Source: Ariolimax columbianus
Taxonomy: Eukaryota > Mollusca > Gastropoda > Stylommatophora > Arionidae
Length of the DNA: 64,000 nt
Assembly (NCBI GenBank): GCA_036924085.1
Contig: JAVGWX010000004.1
Span: forward strand, 41,568,793 to 41,632,792
Direction of reading: 5' to 3'
Of this stretch, positions 22,603 to 35,071 are shown one piece after another. A program made the translations under genes and the position numbers. The notes below the pieces were generated by a model that made no database searches, was not told the DNA's origin, and saw only the letters and a list, made by a program, of their open reading frames with translations. Within the stretch, counting starts at the first letter, position 1. The number at the start of each line of letters is the position of its first letter.

Positions 22603-23766
22603 TTGCAGGTACCATCGGGAGATGGAAAGGCTATGGGAGACAACCCAAAACAGAAAACTCAACCCGACCTGCCGAAGACGGAGTATGTCAGCTACGGCGC
22701 AGGAACCGGGAAAAAGGACACACACGATCATCAACAGGATATGGTCATGCGACAGTCTACCCTATCGTCATGGTGTCGCTCCTACAAGTTACAACCGAGG
22801 AGGCGCGGTGCCGGGCCCCCAGCCTCGAGGGGACCCACCCAAGCAACCGGTGCCTCTGCTAACCTAGTGGTCAGGGGGAGGCAGAGTAGTGCGACTAATC
22901 AACAAACAAAGAACCTAAAAGTGGTACAATGGAATGCAGAGGTCGTGAGAAACAAGAAACCCAAACTGCAAGAATTTCTCAAGGAGAACGAAATAGACAT
23001 CATTTGTATTCAGGAAACACATCTAAAAGAAACTAAAAAATTCTTAATCAGAGGATATGAATGTTTCCGCCAAGATAGGGAAAAAAAGATCCAAAGAAGG
23101 AATAATAACACTAGTAAAAAATTATATACCAGCAGTAGAAACAAATAGATCTGGATCAGATGAATTAGAATACATCACAGTAAAGATAATCCTACCCAGT
23201 GGAGACTCAATGATAACAAACTGCTATAGTCCACCAGCCACAGCTCTGGCAATACACAAAGTCAAAATAGAAGAATCGAGACACCTTACAGTGGGAGATT
23301 TTAACAGTCACTCCCCAAGATGGCGCTACGAAACAATGGACCAGAGAGGCGAGGAGGTAGAAGATTGGATGATAGAAAACAAACTCATCCTAATAAATAG
23401 GCCAGACGATAGGCACACATATTACTCTAGAATATGGAGAAAAAAATGAGTACTCCAGACCTTGCGATGGCAACGGATGACCTTCACCGACTAATTGTAA
23501 GAACAGTCAACATCCAACTGGGTGGAAGCGACCATATCCTAATAACTTTAGAAATATGCAACATGGGACAAACAGAGATAACAGATATGCACCCAAGATG
23601 GAATTTTAAAATAGCAAACTGGACCCTATTTAGAGAAAATGTAAATAAACTCTGTCAAGATACATCCCATGCCAAAAATTTTAATAAAAATGTTACTATC
23701 ATGACGGAGGCTATCATCCAGGCAGCAAAACAATCAATTCCACGTGGAAAACGGAAAGAATTATAA
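22603..23766 (+). pseudogene. Apurinic-type endonuclease domain of the retroelement
   Basis: After a basic, Pro/Arg-rich leader (about 22603-22900) the frame reaches NLKVVQWNAEVVRNKKP and IICIQETHL (catalytic Glu, 23011-23022). It shifts at about 23090, then continues with NCYSPP, VGDFNSHSPRW (GDFN at 23294-23305), RPDDRHTYYS, and after a second shift GGSDHILITLEI (SDH at 23527-23535). All main catalytic blocks of the exonuclease-endonuclease-phosphatase fold are present. In an intact element this protein nicks the target DNA to prime reverse transcription. Two frameshifts and a terminal stop break it. Confidence 0.9.
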
Positions 23767-23793
23767 ACCCTATTGGAGCAATAAACTGGGGAA

Positions 23794-25605
23794 ATGCGCA
23801 AGGAACTAAGTGAGGAAAGAGATACAATGGAAACAAATCCTTCTCCAGAAAACATAGGGAAACACAACAAAATTAAAAACACATTCATAGAGCAAAAGAA
23901 GGAGCAGATCCAAAGAAGTTGGCATGAAAAGACTGAAAGCCTCAACATGGACAGAGAAACAAGTAAACTCTGGAACCTGACAAGAGCCTTAAATGAGGAA
24001 ATCAGAGAGAGCAGTGGGAAGACGGTCATTAAGGAAAATGAGAAACATCATACAGGGAAAATGGCAACAAACATCCAAGCTGAATTTTTCAGAGATGAGA
24101 GTACCACAACATTGACACGAAAACGCAAACTAGAAGTAAAAAAGAGATAAAAGAGAACCTGAAGACACAGAATGTGGATGCCTGCATGAAGTCACCATTC
24201 AGAATGACAGAGCTAAACACTGCTATTCAGAAACTGAAAAACAAGAAAGCTCCAGGAAAAGATGGCATAAAATGAAATGATTAAAAACCTAGACCAAGGG
24301 TCAAGAAGAAAACTCCTGAAAATTGTCAATCAATCATGGAGCACAGGTAAGATCCCAGACCAGTGGCTGGAGGCTATCATTATCACTATCAGAAAACCAA
24401 AAAAGGACAAGACAAGCAAGGAAAGCTATAGGCCAATAAGCCTGCTCATCTGTGTTGGAAAAGTCATGGAAAACATGGTAAACGCAAGACTAATAAAACA
24501 TCTGGAAAAAAACCATCGCCTACTCAATTCACAGTCAGCCTTTAGGAAAAATCGCAACACAGAAGACCAACTAGTGTACCTAACCCAAGAAATAGAATAT
24601 TCATTCCAAGGTAAAGTACTTGCGGTGTTTGTGGATATGGCAAAAACATTTGACAAGGTATGGAGAGAAGGACTCCTCCTAAAATTATTAAATAACAAAA
24701 TAGAAGGGAGAATGTACAGCTGGATACAAGACTTCCTCCGATACGGAACAGCAAGAGTCAAATTAGATGGATCACTGAGCCATAGAATAACTCTCCAACA
24801 AGGCGTACCCCTGGGAGGAGTCATCTCTCCTACCCTCTTTATCCTGTTCATAAACGACATAGCGAGAAAACTCCCAAAGATAGTATCCAGTGCCCTACAT
24901 GCTGACGACTTCGCAATGTGGAATGCTGCAGAAAAACTACCAACAGCTGAAAATCGAATGCAGACAGCACTGGACACTGTTGGAAAATGGGTTACAGATT
25001 GGGGATTGCAGATGAACATCTCAAAGACAGTTACAACATGCTTCTTACTGTCCAACACCAAGGAAGTAGCAAAACTTATACTAAATGGCAAAGAGCTTGT
25101 ACAAAAAAATACCCCTGTGTATCTCGGAGTTAAAATGGACAAGAGACTCACATGGAGGGAACACATACAGGAGATAGAACAAAAAGCAACCAGAAAACTA
25201 TCCCTCATGAAGAAACTGGCCGGAGCAAGCTGGGGTGCAAATAGCAACATCCTCAAAAATGTATACACTGGCACAGTCAGGCCAGTATTTGAATACGGCA
25301 TGACAGCCTAGACCACAGCATCAAAAACAAACACGGAACGCCTAACCAAAATTCAAAATTCAGGCTTAAGAATAATAACAGGAGTTATGAAGACTATACC
25401 AATCCAGAAAATGGAAACATATACAAATATAAGACCCCTAAATACTAGACGAAAGGAAAGAGTGCTGACACATAGTAAAAAGATACTACGCATGCGTGAT
25501 CATCCCATACATGTCAAACTAAAACACCCAGTTAAAATAGGCTCAAGAGAACCAGCTTCATCTATATATCAAACCACCTACACCAACAATTTGGAGAACT
25601 AATTC
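23794..25605 (+). pseudogene. Reverse transcriptase domain of the retroelement
   Basis: The linker (23794-24150) leads to ELNTAIQKLKNKKAPGKDGI, then a frame break and KIPDQWLEAIIITIRKP, SYRPISLLICVGKVMENMV, SQSAFRKNRNTEDQLVYL, AVFVDMAKTFDKVW, QQGVPLGGVISPTLFILFIN and ALHADDFAMW (HADD at 24898-24909, in place of the usual YADD or FADD). The thumb has YLGVKMDKRLTWREH and TVRPVFEYG. A TAG at 25309 and further shifts end the frame. The RT blocks are otherwise well preserved, so this is a moderately young copy. Confidence 0.92.
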
Positions 25606-25628
25606 CCAACCAACCTACAGAAATAGAA

Positions 25629-26108
25629 ATGCTTATTAACTTTGAAAAGCCAAGCTGCAGCATAAACAACATCGAAATAAGTACAGAGATCGCGGGAATA
25701 AGAAGAAAAGACCAACACAGTGCCCACGAGCTGAAAATTTTAGCACAAACAATGATTGAGGAGAAATATAATACCAAGGAATGGACACAGGTGGAAACAG
25801 ATGGTTCAGCAGAGAGGGCAGGCCGAAACGGGGGAGGAGGCATATTCATAAGACACAAAAGAGAAAATAAAACAGAAGAGGCACTCCCAACGGGAAAGTT
25901 GTCCACAAACCTTAGAGCAGAATCGATGGCCCTCCTGCGAGCACTGAATATACTTCAAACAGAAAGGCAACCTCCAACAAAAATAGCTGTATTCACGGAC
26001 TGCAGAGAACTATTAAATTTTTTTTTAAAACAACGAATCACTGTTATCAGAGATCAGTGCAGAACTGGGAAAACTCCAGAGCGGAATCACGGGAAACGAG
26101 AGAGCTGA
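25629..26108 (+). pseudogene. RNase H domain of the retroelement
   Basis: Carries VETDGSAERAGRNGGGGIF (first Asp), NLRAESMALLRAL (Glu) and AVFTDCRELL (Asp). The last catalytic block appears only in another frame as GITGNERADALA near 26080-26115. A deletion and frameshift therefore lie around 26045-26060, and the WIPAH-like strand normally preceding it is missing. Confidence 0.88.
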
Positions 26109-26509
26109 TGCTCTGGCAATTTAATCATCGAGTACCATACAGAGAAATCAAGAACATCATCAGAAATCAGTATATACACCAATGGAGAGAAGACAGAAAC
26201 ATAAGCAGTACGCCAGACCCAATTAACCAACTCAAAAGAAATAAACAAACTACCTTATTTCGCCTGAGAACTGGACTCTGCAGACTACTAGAACATCTTT
26301 ACCGACTGAAGATCTCACACACTGATGAGTGCCCATGTGGAACAGGATGCCAGAGCCCTGAGCATAATCTACAGGAATGCCCAATCTATAGGGAAATGAG
26401 ATGCCAGACCTGGCCAGAGGGTGCAGAGCTGAGACAAAAGCTGTGGGGCAGCCGCTCTGACCTGGTGAAGACTACAGACTTCATCATGGCGACTGGCCTG
26501 CAGATATAG
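26100..26509 (+). pseudogene. Cys/His-rich tail of the retroelement
   Basis: Encodes HQWREDRN, KQTTLFRLRTGLCRLLEH, HTDECPCGTGCQSPEHNLQ and ECP, ending in TAG at 26507-26509. Same layout as the tail at 123-461 but clearly a different family (about half the residues agree by eye). Confidence 0.85.
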
Positions 26510-26559
26510 CATGACCAGAAGATCCTGAACGCAAAGAAAGAAGAAGAAAAAAGATCTTC

Positions 26560-27000
26560 ACTAAAAACGTTACAAATTCTAACTATGTTGTGTGTTTTCT
26601 CTGGATAGCTCTTTTGTCACATTCTGATATTATTCCCATATCACTGATTGTTGTCTACCATTCACAGACTGTTGTCCGTACAATTTGTCTATTATCCGGC
26701 AATGTCTTTGTAACCTTATTGTTATTTGTTGCTGCACCAAAGCTGTATCTCATTCTTATATTTATTTTACCCGCATAACCACATGTCTCGTTTCCCAAAG
26801 TGATTTCTATTGCCTGTCCCATAAAACAAGAAATCAATATTTTTAACTACCCACCGTTGTATAATGTTAGTATATCGATTAGCATGCCATGTTTTCACCT
26901 GCAAGTGTAGAGCCGTTCTATTCTATTGTAACGATTCGATATTTCCTTTTACTTGCTACCATTATCTGTCGCATACATAACGTTTCTCTATTGTATACAT
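26560..27000. other. No recognised feature
   Basis: Hydrophobic short frames on the plus strand, nothing recognisable; spacer between two retroelement 3' ends. Confidence 0.55.
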
Positions 27001-27004
27001 GTGT

Positions 27005-27335
27005 ACCCAAAAACGATGCCTATTACCAGTTGAACCGAAGAGAGCAGGTCGTTGTCTTCAGACTTCGCACTGGCCACAATAGACTGAGGTACCACATATT
27101 CAACAAATTGAAGTTAGGGTGTACCGACGAATGCCCGTGCGGTACTGGTAAAATGACCGCTGAACATCTGCTGCAGAACTGCCCGACATACGAGGATCAG
27201 AGAGAGCAGATGTGGCCATTACCAGTGGAACTGCAAGACAAACTCTATGGCAGTGGCGACAGCCTCAGGATGACCGCCGCTTTTTTCTAAAAAATAATGG
27301 TTACTGTCTGACTGCGTACGCAGAAGAAGAAGCAG
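27005..27335 (+). mobile_element. 3' fragment of family 1 non-LTR retroelement
   Basis: The frame from KNDAYYQLNRREQVVVFRL through TDECPCGTGKMTAEHLLQ to GDSLRMTAAFF is nearly identical to 123-461, and the 3' UTR agrees too (tgtctgactgcgtacg followed by gaagaagaag). Severe 5' truncation leaves only the tail. It sits 450 bp downstream of the family 2 element in the same orientation. Confidence 0.88.
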
Positions 27336-27339
27336 TATA

Positions 27340-27885
27340 CATGTGTACTATAATCGAAGCTGAATTACGACCTCAAGGACGTTTTCTACTTCTATGTCTG
27401 GAAGTTTAATTATCTCCCTCGCTTTGTTGTTTTTGTTGTTGTTGTTCAAATCTGTTCGTGCTGACTTAAGGCTTCACGGCGTGTTCTTTGTAGCAGGTTA
27501 CAGTGTGTCTTCTAACATCCTTAGGCGTACTTGAAAAGGTGGACCAAAGTTCTTCTTGCTGTAGTACAATTCAAGGCTTCTCAGTAAGCTTACCTCAATA
27601 GGGATTAGAGTGTCGATCTCCACCCCGTTGACAAGACTGCGATGGCAGAGTTGCGCCCACTCCATGAACAAACGCGTCACTTTAGAGTCTGGATCGCTAT
27701 ATTTCACCAAATCTTAAATGTTCTTCGCTAGGTAGTTGTGTTATGGAAAGTGCAACATGAATGGATACGGCTAAGTGCATTGCGACCATAAGGACCTGAC
27801 ATAGTCATAGGCGTTTGACGATCATCTGTCCTGGTCTTACTTGGTTTCCCGACAGTCACTCAACTGAAATCGTGACTTCGTGATC
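27340..27885. other. No recognised feature
   Basis: A 70-residue minus-strand frame at 27498-27710 has no family resemblance. Confidence 0.5.
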
Positions 27886-27899
27886 TCCACCCCAACCTC

Positions 27900-28078
27900 C
27901 AAATATATTTACCTATCGAATTATTTATATACTTATCTATCAATGTGTCTGTCTACCAGTCTGCTCACATGTCCGTCTGTCTGCCTGTCTTTCTCTCTAT
28001 CTGTCTATGACTGCCTGTTTGCCTTTCTCTACGTATGTCTGCTGTTTATTTATATATATATATATTTATATATATGTA
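27900..28078. repeat. CTGT/TA low-complexity tract
   Basis: Interrupted ctgtctgcctgtct-type tetramers followed by TA repeats. Confidence 0.8.
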
Positions 28079-28319
28079 TGTAAACTGTCTCTATATTGTA
28101 ATTCCAAAGACTGCAAAGCTTGCTGAAGAGCAACATATTTTGGTGAAAAATGTTTAAACTTTAAAAAGAAAACACACATACAAAAAATGAGAAATGAGAG
28201 AGAAAGGCAGAAAGAAGGAAAGAAATAAACATAAAAGGGGGGAAGAGACTGTAACACATGACCAACAAGCAGAAACCACCAGTTCAAAGGTGGCCCAAGA
28301 TTAGACCCTGGCCTAGACA

Positions 28320-28515
28320 CATGTTTGTAAGAGCCATCACTTGGTCTACACATTTGATCCAAGAATGCACCTTCAGCTTCCAGCTACAGGTTTACAAGAG
28401 CCGCCCCTGCACACTTGGCCCAAGAATATACCTTGAGCTACTAACAGACTTACAAGAGCAAACACTACACACTTGGCCTAAGAATATACCTTCAGCTACT
28501 CACAGATTTTCCTGT
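28320..28515. repeat. ~58-bp tandem repeat, three copies
   Basis: The block acttggcccaagaatatacc recurs three times with diverging copies; acaagagc marks each unit. Confidence 0.75.
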
Positions 28516-28579
28516 GCTGCTTCGTGTCCTGAGGGTCCCCATGAATGTGTCTCTAGTTACCAAATTACACATTAAGAAC

Positions 28580-29785
28580 TAATGATTTACTGAGTCGCTA
28601 TTTTCTTTTTGTGATTGAGTGTTAAGACACTTATGCTGTTTGTCTTTCACAGTAATATATTCGGGGTCAACATAGATCCAGTCTGGTCAGATACAACTGT
28701 TTTATATTTTAGTCTGAGATTGCAGTGCAGCGAGAAAGAGAAATTGTCAGTTTACAGAAAATCAAATTTTATTAAATGCCTCTACAAATATCCCCGACAG
28801 CTGAGTATGTTATTGGATTTATTATGCGATAAAATAAGAAGTTATTAATTATCGAATAACTTCTGTCTTCATTCACAATTAAGTACTGACCGTTGCATTC
28901 TTTAGTTTGTTGTAGTTCATCAGCGCCCCAGAGCATTAGCTGATCTTCATATGATGCGACTTTCACTCTTTGAAAACCTTTGATCGTGTTATTGATATGA
29001 ACAAAGAATAGCGTTGGAGAAATTACTCCTCATTGAGGTAGTAACTGATAAAACAGGCACTTTTCTATTGTGTTTTATTGTATTTTACATATATCAGGGA
29101 GAAGGAATTTGCTTTACTTTTGCGATCGTTCCGTTTAATTTAAGTCTCACTTCAATGATGGTAGCTGTACATCTGGTTATCAATATGTGTATATGTCAAT
29201 ACTATTAGAGATTTCTTCTAACTAAATTTTATTTTTTAATAGTATGTTTCACAAACATATGTAGATTCTTATGTGCTCAAAATTGGCTGTGCAAATATTT
29301 TCAATTTTGGAAACTTTTCAACTATCAAATACGTGTTGTGAAAGCTGATATTGGTCATGCCTCAATTGATTGCTGCGGTGCACATCAATCACTTACATCC
29401 GCAGAGTTTTCAGAGCAGTGGAAGCATCAACGTATAATGCAAACCAAAGTATATTGAAACCAAATCATATTTTGTGAGCACTGAGACCCGACGATTAAAT
29501 TCTAATGAGTTTGTTTATTTCATCAGCGGACTTCAATTTCTAATGATCACAGCCCAAACAATAATGATTTCCGATGAAATGCTTTGATCTGAATACAAGC
29601 GTCTGTTATTAAATTATTGATCCGCTGGGATGTCTTGCTTAGAATAACTTTTTAGTTATTTATACCAATGAAGCATAGCTTCAACACGCACCTCTTGATC
29701 ACTTATTTTGAAATTGGTACTTTTCTTCATTCATAAACATTGCATTTTCTTGATTCACATCAAAACATTTTTTTCTTACTTTGGT
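28580..29785. other. No recognised feature
   Basis: AT-rich; no coding trace or repeat noticed. Confidence 0.6.
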
Positions 29786-29787
29786 AA

Positions 29788-29876
29788 AACTAGACGATTT
29801 CACGGCGTTCAGAACAAAGTACTTTTAGGAATTCTAGACGATATCACGGCGTTCGGAACAAAGTACATTTAGGAAT
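29788..29876. repeat. 44-bp tandem duplication
   Basis: ctagacgatttcacggcgtt and ctagacgatatcacggcgtt start two successive units of 44 bp. Confidence 0.9.
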
Positions 29877-29879
29877 TTT

Positions 29880-31350
29880 GTCAAATTGCGATGTTTAAGT
29901 TCGTGGGACATAATGACATAATTTTCTTATTGGCACAATCATGGCAGAATTCATAGACATCACATGATAGCATTAATTATGATGATATGTCAAACAGTTG
30001 ATGACTAATATGTCATGTTTTATAAGTTTCGCATCCAATTCATTAAGGATCAAATTTACGGCTCTCTTATTTATCCCTGTCAAAGCCAGAGCTCTATCTG
30101 CGGCGATTTCCGATAGCGCTGCTAACTATTAACAATTCTCAAACAAACACTTCTCTATGGCTTAGAAAACACTTTCCCCTTTAGTGGTGTCCGTTAAGCT
30201 TAAATGGGCTAAGCATCCATTTTTTTAACTTCGAAAGACTCCTTAATTTCGCAAATCAATACTACAAAGTGATATGTGTTTGAAATATTCGTCCGTCTGT
30301 CGGAGATTGAGAATGAACGAAGAATTAGGGGCAGAAGATTGTACTTGAATCGTGCAAAACGTCTGTTAGCGGTTTCAAAATCTCTCACAAATTATCTTTC
30401 CGATAATGATTTAATTTTCTTTGCAATTAATAATTTGACGAAATAGAGTGCTTTGATAATGATAGATAATTGTTGCAACGATGAACAAAAGATCTTTTGC
30501 TGAGCCTGTAATTCTGATTTACGTTGGGTTTTTTGTTTTAAATTTCTGTAATGATTTTCAAATGCTCACCACGTTTCGTTTAATTAATTTTATCATTGTA
30601 CTCCTTACATATAGCGACGTCTCTCTGAAGATCAAACATGTTAATCTGGAGTTCTGCACAAAGAAAAAATTAATGATTTTCCTAATGCTCTGAGTAAATT
30701 GTGTGTTGGCCGTTCCTGCCCTAGTGAAATGGGTTCTTTCAATGAAACAGGAATATCTGTTTGCCCGTTGCTTGCTCGCCTTTCATTTCTTATATCTCTC
30801 CGCGTCTTTGTTAATATTCAAGTTGTTTTCTGATCTTTTGCTTCTAGTAAATAGTTTGCAGCTTGTTTCCCTCTCAAAATGTTGCCATCCACATATAATG
30901 TGAGGGTCTGTCTAGGCGAGAAATATTCTTCGTTAAGAAATTTTACTAATCTCCATTTTCTTGGCGTCTTTTTCAAGATTTAGCGAAGCCGTTTTATTTC
31001 TCAAACTTTCCAGTTTTTATGATAGGGTTATTGTCTAAAATTATATTACAGCTTTTTTTCAATCTGTTGTGATTTTTTAGTGAGGGTTGAGACCCTGGGT
31101 CCTTTCTGGTCTGTTCTACAACTGTCTGGGGCTCTTGGAGTGCAATTGCACGGAATTCTTTGGGAATGTTTTATTTCGTTGTTTGAAGTGCACATATGTT
31201 GAAAAGTTTTTAGCCACTACATTTATGTTTCTATTTATTCTCCACTCTGAAGTCAGATAACAGTGTTTCCAGCCGATAACCATAACAGTCCAAATGAACG
31301 TTCTCGTAATGGCATCTTGTGATGTCTGGGCCTGTATTGAGAGTTACACT
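29880..31350. other. No recognised feature
   Basis: AT-rich sequence with short hydrophobic frames (30481-30693, 30703-30903) that match no family. Confidence 0.55.
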
Positions 31351-31357
31351 CAGAATA

Positions 31358-31432
31358 AAGAGAGAGAGAGAGAAAGAGGGGAGTGGTGAGAGAGAGAGGC
31401 GACAGAGACAGAGAGAGAACGGGAGAGAGAAA
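31358..31432. repeat. GA-rich microsatellite
   Basis: Interrupted agagag runs with gcgaca and gtgg breaks. Confidence 0.9.
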
Positions 31433-31434
31433 CA

Positions 31435-32008
31435 TTCGACTTTGATTGCTACGTTCCTGTCGGTCTTCTGATTTTTTTCCTTACGAGTTCTACTGTAACT
31501 GAGGAGGCGAATGCAAGTTCTGGAGTGCAAGGTATATGACATATTCTGCAGTAGAAGCTATGAACATATGTTGCAGTGTAGGTCAACGTTAGGAAATGGC
31601 CATCTTGTCAGGATTATACTTCTTAACCTCTGTGATTGAGCTGTTTATACCCCCAGTTCTTGGTGCGACTTTTTAAGTCTCCCACAACTATATCGTTGTT
31701 GACAAGTGCCTGTGTAAAGAAGTGAGGGATTACTCATTTAAATCACACACTTAGGGACTACAAGGACACCTTCTTAACATAGCAGTGGCTCTATGTATGG
31801 CTCTATCCTACATGAGTCTATGCATGGATCTAAATTAGGCGTAAATGTTTGAGTTTTTGGGTGAGCTCTGGCTGGAGTAGCTTTATGGGAAATCCACAAA
31901 CTCCCCTTCAGCACGACTATATTCATTCTATCCAAGAACAAAAACAATTTCATGAACAGCAGAATCGTTCATATTTGACCTGCTACTTACACCACGCATT
32001 CACGTAGT
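31435..32008. other. No recognised feature
   Basis: No coding trace. ggctctatgtatggctctat gives a small local duplication near 31788. Confidence 0.5.
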
Positions 32009-32011
32009 ATT

Positions 32012-32425
32012 ACATGCAATCTTCACTACATGATGATATGTTTATGTTTCTGTCTTAATAAACCCTGACTTATTTTCTTCAATGTTCAGAGCGTGCTATA
32101 ACATGCAATCTTCATTACATGATGCTTGTTTGTGTCTTAATAAATCCTGACTTATTTTCTTCAATGTTCAGAGCGTTCTATAACATGCAATCTTCATTAC
32201 ATGATGCTTGTTTGTGTCTTAATAAACCCTGACTTATTTTCTTAAATGTTCAGAGCGTTCTATAACATGCAATCTTCATTACATGATGCTTGTTTGTGTC
32301 TTAATAAACCCTGACTTATTTTCTTCAATGTTCAGAGCGTGCTATAACATGCAATCTTCATTACATGATGCTTGTTTGTGTCTTAATAAATACTGACTTG
32401 TTTTCTTCAATGTCCAGAACATTGT
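32012..32425. repeat. 82-bp minisatellite, about five copies
   Basis: Units at exact 82-bp spacing (gcgtgc/gcgttc at 32091, 32173, 32255, 32337), each containing acatgcaatcttcattacat and tcttaataaaccctgactta. Confidence 0.93.
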
Positions 32426-32869
32426 GTCACAATTCTATCACCTCCATTCAGAACCGCATTGAATTTCCTCCATACATACAGTAAACGCTATCAATCAGAT
32501 TCCTAATCCAATTTTTCAGTCTTTGATCTTTTCTAGAGCTCTAGGAACAACCTTCCGACCTAACTATGTATTTTAGATTGGTCTTTCTCTACGCCATCTT
32601 TCGTTCAATGCAAGGCTTATTGCGTATGACCTTCCGTTCTTTGGTCGTTTCACCCGTTTCTTGCATGCCATACAAATCATCTTTGTTTACCATGTATTTT
32701 TTTGTTACTATTTAAATTATTTAAGACACATTCAACAATCTTCTTTGATGTTAATTAATCGCAACCTTCTATTTTCGATTTTCTTACGAATCATTACAGC
32801 TTTCAGTATTTCATCAGTCGTCATTGTATCAATATCCTCTTTCCCAGACTTTTTTCTCTCACTTTTTTT

Positions 32870-32886
32870 CTTTTTCTCTCTCTCTT

Positions 32887-32950
<64 letters not shown>
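32870..32950. repeat. CT microsatellite
   Basis: Uninterrupted CT dinucleotide from about 32890 to 32948. Confidence 0.95.
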
Positions 32951-32953
<3 letters not shown>

Positions 32954-33103
32954 TTTTATTTTTTTATTCTCTATTGCTAAAATAGTCATGCACTTTCACT
33001 TGTGATCTGTTAGCTTTAATATTAACATTTTTTTTATTTGTGATTTTTTGCATTATATTAGTTTCCATTTTTCTTTGATATTTGCAATTCACTTCAATTG
33101 CTT

Positions 33104-33345
33104 TGGAGCGCATGGCCGAATGGTTTCGATGCCTACCTGCTCACAGGAGAGGCAGCGGATCGAATCCCTGGAAAGGCATATGTGTTTTTTCTGTTATGGG
33201 TGAAATAAAAATATACAACTAGCACACAACGTGGCGACAGCAGTGGCGAAGCGGCCAATAGTACTGCCTAAAAACTCGTTGACTACCCCAGAAATGGGAA
33301 TAAAGTCGTAGGACTTCCATTACTGCAGCTGTCACATACATTTAG
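33104..33345 (+). mobile_element. tRNA-derived SINE, family C
   Basis: The first ~70 bp resemble a tRNA gene: A-box-like tggccgaatgg (33113-33123) and B-box-like ggatcgaatcc (33157-33167) about 34 bp apart. An unrelated body follows (tgggtgaaataaaa, gtggcgacagcagtgg, gggaataaagtcgtagga). Only one copy is in the window, so the right end is approximate. Confidence 0.65.
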
Positions 33346-33349
33346 ACTT

Positions 33350-33705
33350 CAATTCTTTCAAATATTATTTTTCTTACACTGCTTTTCTCCTTCTATTAAT
33401 GGGCCAAAATATGTCCTGTCAGTCATTCCACTTGGCGTAGACAGAGCGGTTTTCAGGAGGACTGCGTGACAGAGGCGATATAAGGTGACTGTCGCGATGA
33501 GAGCATTTTGTGCGTAGACGGCAAATCAGAGTGGTCTAACCTCTACAGCAAAGCTCTTAAACGCATGCCAAAACACGCGCTGTCACTCACTCAGGCCAAA
33601 CTAATGCTGAGTGTTAAGTTTGATTCCAGTCAACGAATTCTATTGAAATAATGTATACAATGCTTACATGAATAAACTAATGAATAGCTCCCTTTCGGGA
33701 GGAGC
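33350..33705. other. No recognised feature
   Basis: No coding trace or repeat noticed. Confidence 0.55.
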
Positions 33706-33709
33706 ATTG

Positions 33710-34032
33710 AAAAAAAATAGCAAAGAGTGTAGAGGATAGACGATGACTAAGAAAAAGATAAAAAAGAAGAAGAGAAAGAAAACGAAGAAAGACACGAAGA
33801 CCGTGACGATGATATAGATGAAGAAGATACAAAACAAGATGATTATGATTACGAAAAAGACGATACGTAAAAAACAGAATACGAAATAGATAAAGAAGAA
33901 TATGATTAAAAGATAAAATAAAGAAAAAGAGGACGATGAAGAAGAAGATAAAAAAGAATAATAAGAAGAAAAATAAGAAGAGGAGGAAGATCAAGAAGAA
34001 GATAATGAAGAATAATAAGAAGAGAAAGAAAG
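33710..34032. repeat. Purine-rich GAA/GATA tract
   Basis: About 320 bp of A and G with scattered T, including repeated aagaagaa. Could be an old expanded GAA tail. Confidence 0.85.
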
Positions 34033-34344
34033 TATATATTGTAAACTGTCTTCTGCTAATTCTCATACAATCACTCCATAAGAGACAACCGCACTAAATG
34101 CGTACCTCCGCCAACACAGACTTTTTTCCTTTTCTCAGCAGACAGACTAACGGTAAAGATGGAATATCTCCAAGGAGGTTCCTTATTCTATAGTGCGCTG
34201 TCAAATCAAACCAGAAAATCCTAAACAAAAATAGGAATTCGGAAACATGTAAATCCATAAGACAGCGTACACAAACTGCTCAAGGATATATTATTTGCAG
34301 TGAAAAACAAAATCCTTTCTCATAACGTGTACCATCATAATCAC

Positions 34345-34805
34345 GTAGCATGTCCTTGTAGAACGTCGCTCGCATCACACCCATTCAATAGGAACCTCTA
34401 TCAGCAGTCAGTCTACTCGCCTGCTCCATGTTCATGTTTAGGGAGGCCTTGATGTCTTGTGTCCATCTACGTATTGGTCGACCTCCGCCTCGTTTCCCAG
34501 AACAATTCCCTCCAGAACTGATTTTTCCAGTTCGTTATGGCGCTTGATGTGGCTGAAAAACCTCAGCTTCCGAGACGTAACGGCCAGTTTTCTTGGACTC
34601 TCAGATCTTGTAGAATGGCTTTATTTGTTATTTTCTTTACCCAATGCATTTTTAGAATTCTTCTGTAGCATTTTGTTTCGAAAGCCCTAATTTCCTTTCT
34701 TAACATGTGTGTGGTGGGCCATGTCTCGCATCCGTACATTGCAACCGGGAATAGGCATGTTTTTAGGACCGTCAATTTTAATTTTTCGTTAGTATTGTGC
34801 CACAC
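34345..34805 (-). pseudogene. RTE-type reverse transcriptase, thumb and C-terminus
   Basis: KLKLTVLKTCLFPVAMYGCE, TWPTTHMLRKEIRAFETKCY and RRILKMHWVKKITNKAIL form the thumb. After a frame change, FFSHIKRHNELEKSVLEGI, SLNMNMEQASRLTADRGS-like and ATFYKDM residues form the tail down to about 34345. Frameshifts near 34565 and 34450 inactivate it. Confidence 0.85.
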
Positions 34806-34852
34806 ATTCTGTATATTGTTCAGTTTCTACATCGCTATGGACTATCGTCTCT

Positions 34853-35071
34853 TTATTTCTGTTGCGTTTCATTTATTTCGTATTCTACTTTCTGTTCTAG
34901 TTTCTTCACGAAGAAACGAAGTAATATCATGCTTGCATGGCTTATCATAGCAATGGTACGGTAGTCAGTGCATAATTTAAGGTTCCCTTTCTTAATTATG
35001 GAATATAAACTGATCTTTTCCATTTTGCGACCATTCTGACATTCTGAGCAGAAGCAAATCTTTTTGCGCAA
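34853..35071 (-). pseudogene. RTE-type reverse transcriptase, N-terminal blocks
   Basis: IIKKGNLKLCTDYRTIAMI and SHASMILLRFFVKKLEQKV match RT blocks 1-2 (PKKGN...YRTIALISHASKILL). It ends with a stop after ETQQK, and the catalytic blocks are absent from the copy. Confidence 0.85.

Larger units (their letters stand above)
22170..26556 (+). mobile_element. Nearly full-length RNase H-bearing non-LTR retrotransposon (family 2)
   Basis: Holds, in order, 5' tandem repeats, an apurinic-type endonuclease, RT, RNase H and a Cys/His tail, ending in a GAA-rich tail (aaagaaagaagaagaaaaaa, to about 26556). The architecture is that of I/Nimb-type elements. At least five frameshifts or stops make it non-functional. 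It is the most complete retroelement in the window and the reference for the fragments at 95-1500, 27005-27335 and 62190-63606. Confidence 0.9.

Noticed and set aside
24426..25301. 291-residue minus-strand ORF
   Set aside because: Antisense shadow of the reverse transcriptase on the plus strand.
33113..33176. Functional tRNA gene
   Set aside because: A and B boxes are present, but I could not pair an acceptor stem, and a SINE-like body follows.
34345..34370. Third copy of dispersed repeat D
   Set aside because: Only ~20 bp agree, and the position is explained as the C-terminal coding end of the RTE fragment.
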